Positions 1-8,481 of a DNA stretch of 64,000 nt are shown in pieces. Source of the stretch: DASXQK01 sp963724385 (GTDB lineage: Bacteria; Pseudomonadota; Alphaproteobacteria; Dongiales; Dongiaceae); the NCBI GenBank assembly GCA_963724385.1, contig CAVRUJ010000002.1:1426001-1490000 (forward strand), in the 5' to 3' direction. Both the position numbers and the translations under genes were made by a program. Under the pieces are notes generated by a model. The model ran no database searches, was not told the origin of the DNA, and saw only the letters and a program-made list of their open reading frames with translations. The stretch's first letter is position 1, and each line of letters starts with the position of its first letter.

Positions 1-403
1 CGCGCTCGGACGGGACCTTGCCGGCGTAGCGCTCCAACAGGATCCGGCTGAGGGCGATGACGTTCTTGGCCTTGGTGTTGAACAGGCCAATGGTGCGGAT
101 GTACTGGCGCAGGCGCTCCTCGCCCAAGGCCAGCATCTTTTCCGGCGTGTCGGCGACCTTGAACAGAGGCTCCGTCGCCTTGTTGACGCCGGCATCCGTC
201 GCCTGGGCGGAGAGCAGCACGGCGACCAAAAGGGTATAGGGATTGATGAAATCGAGCTCGCCCCGGGGATTGGGGTTGGCCGCAGCCAGGCGGTCGAAGA
301 AGAGGACGGCATCGGCGGGCTTGAATGCGCGCGCAGGTTTCGGTGCAGGAGCGGGCTTCGGTTTGGCCTTGGCGCGGACGGGCTTCGGGGCGGGGCGCTT
401 CAT
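1..403 (-). CDS. nth: Endonuclease III, N-terminal part (cut by window edge)
   Basis: Base-excision-repair glycosylase/AP lyase that acts on oxidised pyrimidines. Only the first ~134 residues lie in the window. After a Lys/Pro/Ala-rich N-terminal tail (~25 residues), the protein reads FFDRLAAANPNPRGEL, then NPYTLLVAVLLSAQATD, then a helix ending in IRTIGLFNTKAKNV. This is the start of the HhH-GPD fold of the Nth family. The catalytic Lys/Asp and the Fe-S cluster cysteines would lie beyond position 1. The ATG at 401-403 is 48 bp from the divergent DUF2244 gene, so the two share one short promoter region. The basic tail is longer than in E. coli Nth. Confidence 0.93.
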   Translation of the reverse strand, partial: MKRPAPKPVRAKAKPKPAPAPKPARAFKPADAVLFFDRLAAANPNPRGELDFINPYTLLVAVLLSAQATDAGVNKATEPLFKVADTPEKMLALGEERLRQYIRTIGLFNTKAKNVIALSRILLERYAGKVPSER

Positions 404-451
404 GGGCTCCCACTCTAGCGAGACAAGCCGTCGGGCTCTATAGTTTCGCCC

Positions 452-943
452 ATGAGCGAGGCCGCCCCGGACGACGTTCTGTTCGACGCCCTGCTGACGC
501 CGCACCGCAGCCTCTCGCCCCGGGGCTTCGCCATCCTGATGGCGCTCGCCGGCGGCATCGGCTTCGTCTTCGGCGGCGCCTTCATCCTGCTCGGCGCCTG
601 GCCAATCTTCGGTTTTTGCGGCGCCGAGTGGCTGCTGTTCTATTTCTGCTTCCGCCACAACTTCCGCGCCCAGCGCATGAGCGAGCGCGTTCGCCTCACC
701 CACGACCGGCTGACGGTCGAGCGGCGCGACCGGCGCGGACGCTTACAATCCTGGAGCTTCCAGCCCTATTGGCTCCGGGTGGAGATCGAGGAACACCATG
801 ATTCCTCGAGCGTGCTGGCGCTTGCCTCCCATGGCCGAAGGCTCGCGATCGCCGGTTTCCTCTCGCCGCCCGAGCGACTGGATTTCGCCCGCGCCCTCAA
901 ATCCGCGCTTGCCGGCATGAAAAGCGCGCCAGTCGCCGGTTAG
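452..943 (+). CDS. DUF2244 family integral membrane protein
   Basis: A 163-residue protein. Two closely spaced hydrophobic helices (about residues 27-48 and 50-68) are followed by a soluble domain containing RLTHDRLTVERRDRRG and PYWLRVEIEE. This layout matches the DUF2244 family, which is widespread in alphaproteobacteria and commonly encoded beside nth; its function is unknown. The domain order resembles a small PH-like domain on a membrane anchor, which is my inference. It is transcribed divergently from nth and converges on dapB, and its stop codon forms the left arm of a hairpin shared with the dapB stop. Confidence 0.88.
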   Translation: MSEAAPDDVLFDALLTPHRSLSPRGFAILMALAGGIGFVFGGAFILLGAWPIFGFCGAEWLLFYFCFRHNFRAQRMSERVRLTHDRLTVERRDRRGRLQSWSFQPYWLRVEIEEHHDSSSVLALASHGRRLAIAGFLSPPERLDFARALKSALAGMKSAPVAG

Positions 944-964
944 CCCAAAGAGAGTTTCGGGCTA
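941..964. terminator. Short hairpin between convergent DUF2244 gene and dapB
   Basis: The arms tagccc (941-946) and gggcta (959-964) pair, and aaa/ttt extends the stem after a one-base bulge, leaving a five-base loop. The stem includes both stop codons and fills the whole intergenic gap, so it could end transcription in either direction. There is no clear T-run, so efficiency is uncertain. Confidence 0.45.
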
Positions 965-1768
965 AATGCCAAGCACGTCCTTCATGGTGTAAAGCCCGGG
1001 CTTTCGCCCCATGGCCCAAGCCGCCGCCCGCAGCGCGCCGCGGGCGAAGATTTCGCGGCTGGCCGCCTTGTGGGTGAGCTCGATCCTTTCGCCGTCGGTG
1101 GCGAAGATGACGGTATGGTCGCCCACCACGTCGCCGCAGCGCAAAGAGGCAAAGCCGATAGCCCCCTTGGCGCGGGCGCCCGTCTCGCCATCGCGCCCGC
1201 GAGCGGCGACCTTGTCGAGGTCGACGCCCCGGCCTTCGGCCGCGGCACGGCCGAGGAGAAGTGCTGTGCCCGAAGGCGCGTCGATCTTGTGGCGGTGATG
1301 CATCTCGAGGATTTCGATGTCCCAGGCGGGGTCGAGGGCCTTGGCCGCTTGCCGTACCAGCTCGGCCAGCAGATTGACGCCGAGGCTCATGTTGCCGGTG
1401 AAGACGACGGGCGCGCGCTTGGCCGCTTCGGCAATCGCGCCTCGTCCGGCGGCGTCAATGCCGGTGGTGCCGATGATGTGGGCCTTGCCCGTCGCCGCGG
1501 CGATCTTCGCGTGCGCCAGGGTCGCGGCGGGGATCGTGAAATCGAGCACGGCGTCCGATGCTTCGAACACCGGCTCGGGCTTGTCCGCGAGCGCGATGCC
1601 CAGGGGATCGAGGCCGGCGAGCTTGCCGAGGTCGGCGCCGATTGCCGCCTGGCCCGGCCGCTCGCTCCCGGCGGCGAGGCGGAAGCCGGGCGTCGTCGAG
1701 GCCAGGCGCAGCAGCACGCGACCCATCCGCCCCGCCGCGCCGACCACGCCGATCCGACAATCGGACAT
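962..1768 (-). CDS. dapB: 4-hydroxy-tetrahydrodipicolinate reductase
   Basis: NAD(P)H-dependent reductase of the diaminopimelate/lysine pathway; it converts HTPA to tetrahydrodipicolinate in the cytosol. The 268-residue length is normal. The nucleotide-binding loop GVVGAAGRMGR is at residues 7-17. The family signature EMHHRHKIDAPSGTA is at about 155-169, with the catalytic His157/His160 and Lys161. It lies 40 bp downstream of dnaJ on the same strand, and the order dnaK-dnaJ-dapB is common in alphaproteobacteria, so it is probably read through from the heat-shock operon. No defects seen. Confidence 0.97.
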   Translation of the reverse strand: MSDCRIGVVGAAGRMGRVLLRLASTTPGFRLAAGSERPGQAAIGADLGKLAGLDPLGIALADKPEPVFEASDAVLDFTIPAATLAHAKIAAATGKAHIIGTTGIDAAGRGAIAEAAKRAPVVFTGNMSLGVNLLAELVRQAAKALDPAWDIEILEMHHRHKIDAPSGTALLLGRAAAEGRGVDLDKVAARGRDGETGARAKGAIGFASLRCGDVVGDHTVIFATDGERIELTHKAASREIFARGALRAAAWAMGRKPGLYTMKDVLGI

Positions 1769-1808
1769 TGGCTGATCCCCCTTGTGCCGTGGAGCAACGC
1801 GACCAGCG

Positions 1809-2949
1809 CTACTCCTTCAGCTCGTTCCAGAATTCCTTGACCTTGGCGAAGAAACCTTCGGCCTCCGGGCTGTGCTGCTGGCCGCGGCCGGCCTTGTCGA
1901 ATTCGGCCAGGAGTTCCTGCTGGCGCTTGGTCAGCTTGACCGGCGTTTCCACCGTGATCTGGGCGTACATGTCGCCGCGCTCGGTCGAGCGCAGGACGCT
2001 CATGCCCTTGTGGCGCAGGCGGAACTGCTGGCCAGTCTGGGTTCCGGCCGGGACCGTGATCCGGGCCCTGCTCCCGTCCACCGTCGGCACTTCGACGATG
2101 CCGCCCAGCCCCGCGGTCACCATGGTGATGGGCACCCGGCAATAGACGTTGGCGCCGTCGCGCTGGAACAGCTTGTGAGGCTGGACCGTGAGAAAAATGT
2201 AGAGGTCGCCCGAGGGCGCGCCGCGCATGCCGGCCTCGCCCTCCCCGGACAGGCGGATGCGCGTGCCGTCCTCCACCCCTGGCGGGATGGTGACGCTGAG
2301 GGACTTTTCCTTCCGGCTGCGGCCCTGGCCGGCGCAGGCCCGGCAAGGCTTGTCGATTACCTTGCCGCCGCCGTGGCAGCTGGCGCAGGTCGTCTCGACG
2401 GTGAAGAAGCCCTGGGCGTGGCGCAGCTTGCCGGTTCCCCGACAGGCCGGGCAGGTAATGGGCTTGGAGCCCTTTTCCGCCCCGCTCCCGGCGCAGGTTT
2501 CGCAAGGAGCGAGCGCCCCCACCCGGATCGTCGCCTGCTTGCCGGAGAAGGCTTCCTCCAGGGTGATTTCCATGTTGTAGCGCAGGTCGCCGCCGCGTTG
2601 GCGCGCCTGTTGGCCGCGCCGGCCGCCCATGAACTCGCCGAACATCTCCTCGAAGATGTCGGCGAAGCCGCCGCCGGCGTTGAAGTCGAAGCCGCCGGGA
2701 TGCCCGGCGCCGGCGCCCCCGTTCTCGAAGGCCCGGTGGCCGAAGCGGTCATAGGCCGCGCGCTTCTGGTCGTCCTTCAGGAACGTCATAGGCCTCGCTG
2801 ATTTCCTTGAACTTGTGCTCGGCCGTCTTGTCCCCCGGATTGCGATCCGGGTGGAATTTCATGGCCAGCGCCCGATAGGCCTTCTTCAGCTGATCGGCCG
2901 TGGCCTCGCGCGCCACGCCGAGGGTTTCGTAATAATCCTGTTTCGCCAT
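1809..2949 (-). CDS. dnaJ: Chaperone DnaJ (Hsp40), interrupted by a one-base frameshift
   Basis: Co-chaperone that stimulates DnaK ATPase. The start is MAKQDYYETLGV, with the ATG at 2947-2949 and the HPD motif at residues 33-35. The second half carries a G/F-rich linker, four zinc-centre repeats (CETCAGSG, CPACRGTG, CASCHGGG, CRACAGQG) and the C-terminal client-binding domains. The reading frame breaks near 2775-2785. One frame reads EAYDV then PEGRP; the other continues LKDDQKRAAYDRFGH. The gene sequence GACGTTCCTGAAG has one base more than GACGTCCTGAAG would, which would restore EAYDVLKDDQ. As read, the J-domain fragment ends early and the rest would need a separate start at 2789. Sequencing error is the likelier cause, because both halves are fully conserved. 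Confidence 0.92.
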
Positions 2950-3053
2950 CGGTCTTTTGCGCACCCGCCCGGCCGGCCCCCGAATCCGGAAACCGGGCAT
3001 TCCCCTTCTATCCGCCCCGGGCGACCCAACCGGACGCCCATCACTTAAGAGGG

Positions 3054-3085
3054 GAACCTCGACCCGCCACGGCAAGCCGAGGTTC
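3054..3085 (-). other. Intergenic stem-loop between dnaK and dnaJ
   Basis: An 8-bp perfect inverted repeat (gaacctcg at 3054-3061, cgaggttc at 3078-3085) with a 16-base loop sits 21 bp after the dnaK stop. It has only a weak pyrimidine tail on the minus strand. It may be a partial terminator or an RNA-processing site that sets the dnaK:dnaJ ratio; that role is inferred. Confidence 0.4.
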
Positions 3086-3106
3086 TGCCCTATGTCGGTT
3101 CAGCGG

Positions 3107-5065
<1,959 letters not shown>

Positions 5066-5151
5066 TATCCTTCTCCTGGCGGATCGTCCGGCAAGCCCGC
5101 CTCATTGCGGCACAGGCCGGCACTCCCCATAACCATTGAACCCGCCGGGAT

Positions 5152-5179
5152 ATATAGGGACCGGGCCAGCCCACGCAAG
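5152..5179 (-). promoter_or_regulatory. RpoH (sigma-32) type heat-shock promoter of dnaK
   Basis: On the minus strand CTTGCG (5174-5179) is followed, after 15 bases, by CCTATATAT (from 5158 downward). This matches the alphaproteobacterial RpoH pattern CTTG / CYTATNT as I know it. It lies 87 bp before the dnaK start. Sequence match only; no CIRCE (HrcA) element was seen. Confidence 0.7.
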
Positions 5180-5261
5180 CCGGATCGCCGACAAATTCGG
5201 GGCCCGAAGCCCCGAAAGGCGAGCCTTGCCGGCCCGGAACCGAGGCGCCTACTCTTGAAAG

Positions 5262-5480
5262 ATGCAGGCACCCGAGGATCCCCCGGCCCATGAGCCCATC
5301 TATAGGCTCATCCGCCTCGTCATGGCGAGCGACGTCGTCCTGGGGCTGCTGCTCATGATTTTCGGTCCCATGCTGACCGGGGTCGCGGGCCTCAGGCTTC
5401 TGGGCGCCGCACTTTGCCTCATCGGCGTCGGGCTCTACCTCTTCTTCGGGCGGCTGGCAGCCAAGGCGAGGCGTCCCTGA
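5262..5480 (+). CDS. Small two-helix membrane protein, function unknown
   Basis: A 72-residue protein with two hydrophobic segments (about residues 19-38 and 41-62) joined by a very short turn, and a basic C-terminal tail (RLAAKARRP), consistent with a cytoplasmic C-terminus. I do not recognise a family. It is divergent from dnaK. Its stop codon overlaps the apparent start of the DUF1848 gene (CTGA), which suggests the two are translated together. The short length and lack of a recognised domain leave some doubt. Confidence 0.6.
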   Translation: MQAPEDPPAHEPIYRLIRLVMASDVVLGLLLMIFGPMLTGVAGLRLLGAALCLIGVGLYLFFGRLAAKARRP

Positions 5481-6346
5481 TCGTCTCCGCCAGCTACCGC
5501 TGCGACATTCCCGCCTTCTATGGCGACTGGTTTCAGTCGAGGCTCGCCGCCGGCTACGCCATGGCGGCCAGTCCCTACGGCGGGCCCGCCTATCGGGTCA
5601 GTCTGCGCCCCGAAGACGTGGACGGCTTCGTGTTCTGGACCCGGAATGCCGGACCCTTCCTGCCGGTGCTGGAGGCGCTGTCCGCTGAGGGCCGCCCTTT
5701 CGTGATCCAGTTCACCCTCACCGGCTACCCCCGCGCCTTGGAGAGCGCGGTCCCGGGGGCCGAGGCGACCTTGGCCCAGATTCGCGGGCTCGCCCAGCGC
5801 TTTGGCCCCCGCGCGGTCGTCTGGCGCTACGATCCCTTGCTGGCGAGCGAGCTGACGCCTGCGGACTGGCATCTGCGGAACTTCGCCCGCCTTGCCCAGG
5901 CGCTTAGGGGAAGCGTGGACGAGGTCGTGCTCTCCTTCGCCCAGCTCTACGCCAAGACCCGGCGCAATCTCGATGCCGCCGGCCGGCGCCACGGCTTCGC
6001 CTGGCGGGACCCGCCCGAAGACGAAAAGCGGGACCTCATCGCCCGCCTGGCCGAGATCGCCGCCGGCGAGGGCATGGCAGCAACCCTTTGTGCCCAGCCT
6101 TCCCTGGTTTCCGGCTTCGTCCGCCCGGCCGCCTGCATCGATGCGGGCCGGCTCTCGGACGTCGCAGGCCAGCCCATCGGCGCCAAGCGCAAGGGCAACC
6201 GGCCCGGCTGCGATTGCTGCGAAAGCCGGGACATCGGCGCCTACGATGCCTGCGCCCAGGGCTGCGTCTACTGCTATGCGGTCTCGAGCCAGGCCCGGGC
6301 CAAGGCGCACATCAAGGCCCATGACCCTATGGCGGAACAACTGTAG
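5477..6346 (+). CDS. DUF1848 family protein with C-terminal cysteine cluster
   Basis: About 289 residues. The body begins (L)IVSASYRCDIPAFYG, which matches the usual DUF1848 beginning M-I-x-S-A-S-x-R-x-D-I-P-A-F-Y. It contains FWTRNAGPFLPVLEAL and WRYDPLLAS, and ends with a Cys-rich cluster (GCDCCES, then DACAQGCVYCYA) that could bind an Fe-S centre. Function is unknown; the CxxCY cluster suggests a radical or redox enzyme, which is inference. Alignment puts the start at CTG (5477-5479), overlapping the stop of the upstream gene. The only in-frame ATG is at 5414, inside that gene, and would add 21 unrelated residues. The start is therefore uncertain. Confidence 0.83.
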   Translation: MIVSASYRCDIPAFYGDWFQSRLAAGYAMAASPYGGPAYRVSLRPEDVDGFVFWTRNAGPFLPVLEALSAEGRPFVIQFTLTGYPRALESAVPGAEATLAQIRGLAQRFGPRAVVWRYDPLLASELTPADWHLRNFARLAQALRGSVDEVVLSFAQLYAKTRRNLDAAGRRHGFAWRDPPEDEKRDLIARLAEIAAGEGMAATLCAQPSLVSGFVRPAACIDAGRLSDVAGQPIGAKRKGNRPGCDCCESRDIGAYDACAQGCVYCYAVSSQARAKAHIKAHDPMAEQL

Positions 6347-6352
6347 TCGCCT

Positions 6353-7081
6353 TCACCGGATCATGTAGACCTTGCGCACGGTCTCATGGACCCGGCAGCT
6401 GCCGCGCCAGTCCTTGGGAAAGAAAGCCACCGTGTCGGAGACTATCTCGATCACCTCGCCGGATTCGTGGGTATAGGTGCAGCGTCCGGCGATGAAGTGG
6501 CAGAATTCGTCGCTGGTGACGTGGCAATTCCAGAAGCCGGGCGTGCAGGTCCAGATGCCGCTTTCGCAGGCCCCGCCCGGTCCCTTGTGGAGCAGGATCC
6601 CGGCCGTGGCGGACTGGCCTTCGATCATGGTCGGAACCGGACCCCAGTCTTTCAATGGTCCCGCGCCGAGCGGGTTGCGCAGCACCGGCGAAGCGCCCCG
6701 GTCGATGGCCGTGGGCTTCTCCACCAGCATATAGGTGACGCGCAGGGTCTCCTTGACGTCGCAGCGCCCGGTCCAGCCGGACGGGAAATGCACCACCGTG
6801 CCGGGGCCGACCTCGATCGATTCGCCATTGTGCTCGGTATAGGTGGCGCGGCCCGCGAGATAGAAACAAAGCTCGTCGCCTGGCATGGTCCAGCGCCAGG
6901 AGCCGGGCGTGCAGGCCCAGAGCCCCGCCTGGACCACGGACTCGCCCGCCGCTTCTCGTTCCCACAGCAATCGGCCGCTGGTACGCGATTGACCTTCGAT
7001 CGCATCGGGCTGCGGTCCCCAGTCGTCGAGACCGGCCGTCGTGGTGGCCTGAGGGATGTGCGGCGCGGAGCTCGGCCTCAT
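6353..7081 (-). CDS. Tandem cupin-domain protein
   Basis: A 242-residue protein made of two homologous cupin halves. Each half has a D-W-G-P-x-P-x-x-I-E-G-Q-S segment, an aromatic CTPG(S/F)W strand, a DE(L/F)C glycine turn, Y-T-x-x-x-G-E and a final strand ending in YM. This is the DUF861/cupin_3-like pattern, usually single-domain; the duplication gives a bicupin. Substrate unknown; related cupins bind small acids or sugars or act as sensors. The start was chosen at 7081 because its ATG overlaps the stop of the upstream glycosyltransferase (ATGA), so translation is coupled. That suggests the protein works on the product of the GT1 enzyme or senses its substrate. Confidence 0.8.
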   Translation of the reverse strand: MRPSSAPHIPQATTTAGLDDWGPQPDAIEGQSRTSGRLLWEREAAGESVVQAGLWACTPGSWRWTMPGDELCFYLAGRATYTEHNGESIEVGPGTVVHFPSGWTGRCDVKETLRVTYMLVEKPTAIDRGASPVLRNPLGAGPLKDWGPVPTMIEGQSATAGILLHKGPGGACESGIWTCTPGFWNCHVTSDEFCHFIAGRCTYTHESGEVIEIVSDTVAFFPKDWRGSCRVHETVRKVYMIR

Positions 7082-8367
7082 GCGCCCCGCTCCGCGACCT
7101 TGAGAATCAGACGCGCGGCCTTTTCCGTGCCCTTCGCTTTGTGCATGTGGCGCGAAAGCTTGTCGAGGCGCCTGGCCATGGCGCGGTCGGCGAGCAGGCG
7201 CTCGATGGTCGTGGCCAGCAGACGATCGGTCCATTTGTAGCGCGGCAAGTCGGCGCCGAGGCGCGTATCGGTGATGCGGGCGGCGTTGTCGAGCCCGTCC
7301 CAGCAATAGGGCATGATGATGGCCGGCTTCCCGAAATAGAGACCCTCGGTGAAGCTGTTGTTCCCGCCGTGATGGATGACGAGATCGACCTCGGGGATCA
7401 CCGCCGGCTGGGGATACCAGCTGTCGAGATGGACGTTGGCCGGGGCCTCCTTGTACTCGCCGATGTAGTCGCCGACGTTCATCAGGAATCGATAGGGCAG
7501 CTTGGCGAAGAGCCCGATCATGCGCTTGTAAAGGTCGACGTCGGCCGCTCCAAGGCTGCCGAAGCTCACATAGATGAGCGGCTCCTCGTTGTGCGTGCCG
7601 AAATCCGGCACCCGGTAGCGCCCCTCGTCCCGCACGCAGCCTTCCAAGTACTGGAAGCGCCGAGGATTGAGCGGTTTCCGGCGCCGATAGGCCAGCGGTT
7701 TCGGATAGAGCAGCAGGTTCATGTAGGGCGAAGCCTCGAAGAACTCGCCGAGCGGATAGGGTTCATGGCCGACCTTGGCCAGGAACTCGTTGAACCGGCC
7801 ATGGGCCGGCTTGATGAGCTCCAGGAAGCGCTGCTGGAACTTCTTGAACCCGGCCTTGTCCTTCTCGTGGCAGCCGGAGAGATGTGGCGGGATGGCGGGA
7901 TCGGGGATCTCGTTCTCCGAGCAGGAGATGATCCGGATCCAGGGCATGCCGGTCGCTTTGATGGCCGGAAACAGAATCACGTTGTCGACGCAGACCACGT
8001 CCGGCTTGATCCGTGCCAGATGCTTCGTCAGTCCCTCGTGCGAGATGATGGCGCTGTCGACGATGGCTTCCCAGACCGGCACGACATAGGTCGGAAGCTG
8101 GCGGATCGGCGACAGGCGGAAATGCGGCAAGTGCCCCGCGATGAAGTTGGCCCAGAACTTGGCCACCTCCTCGTCCGAAAGGCCGCCCGACATGTCCACC
8201 AGGTTTTCCTCGAAGCCGTATTTCTCGAACACCCCCTTGAAGCCGCGGTCGCAGACGAAGACGGGGTTGTGGCCCATGGCCTTCAGGCGCTGGGCGATGC
8301 CCACGCAGTTGAGCGCCGGCCCGAAAGCCGCCTCCGGATACAATAGAATCGTTTTCGCCTTGGCCAT
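7078..8367 (-). CDS. GT1-family (UDP-glycosyl) glycosyltransferase
   Basis: A 429-residue GT-B fold enzyme. The N-terminal acceptor domain begins KTILLYPEAAFGPALN. The C-terminal donor domain carries YVSFGSLG and the GT1 signature region WYPQPAVIPEVDLVIHHGG, NSFTEGLYFGKPAI and WDGLDNAARI, with the conserved HHGG and the D/N pair expected to contact the nucleotide-sugar. Related proteins glycosylate lipids, macrolides or carotenoids; the acceptor here cannot be read. The start has a strong Shine-Dalgarno sequence (ggggaggag). It is co-transcribed with the tandem-cupin gene and divergent from the CHASE2 cyclase. Confidence 0.88.
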   Translation of the reverse strand: MAKAKTILLYPEAAFGPALNCVGIAQRLKAMGHNPVFVCDRGFKGVFEKYGFEENLVDMSGGLSDEEVAKFWANFIAGHLPHFRLSPIRQLPTYVVPVWEAIVDSAIISHEGLTKHLARIKPDVVCVDNVILFPAIKATGMPWIRIISCSENEIPDPAIPPHLSGCHEKDKAGFKKFQQRFLELIKPAHGRFNEFLAKVGHEPYPLGEFFEASPYMNLLLYPKPLAYRRRKPLNPRRFQYLEGCVRDEGRYRVPDFGTHNEEPLIYVSFGSLGAADVDLYKRMIGLFAKLPYRFLMNVGDYIGEYKEAPANVHLDSWYPQPAVIPEVDLVIHHGGNNSFTEGLYFGKPAIIMPYCWDGLDNAARITDTRLGADLPRYKWTDRLLATTIERLLADRAMARRLDKLSRHMHKAKGTEKAARLILKVAERGA

Positions 8368-8481
8368 GTCTCCTCCCCGTCCCTGCCGGCGGCCCGCGAA
8401 AGTGGCTTAGCCCCGGCGCCGCGGTCAAGCGACTCACTCGCGCCTGACGCGAACGCCTACACCGGTTAGACTGTCGCCACC

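Noticed and set aside
2770..2790. Programmed frameshifting in dnaJ
   Set aside because: No slippery heptamer, no downstream pseudoknot, and no known precedent in dnaJ; a sequence error explains it.
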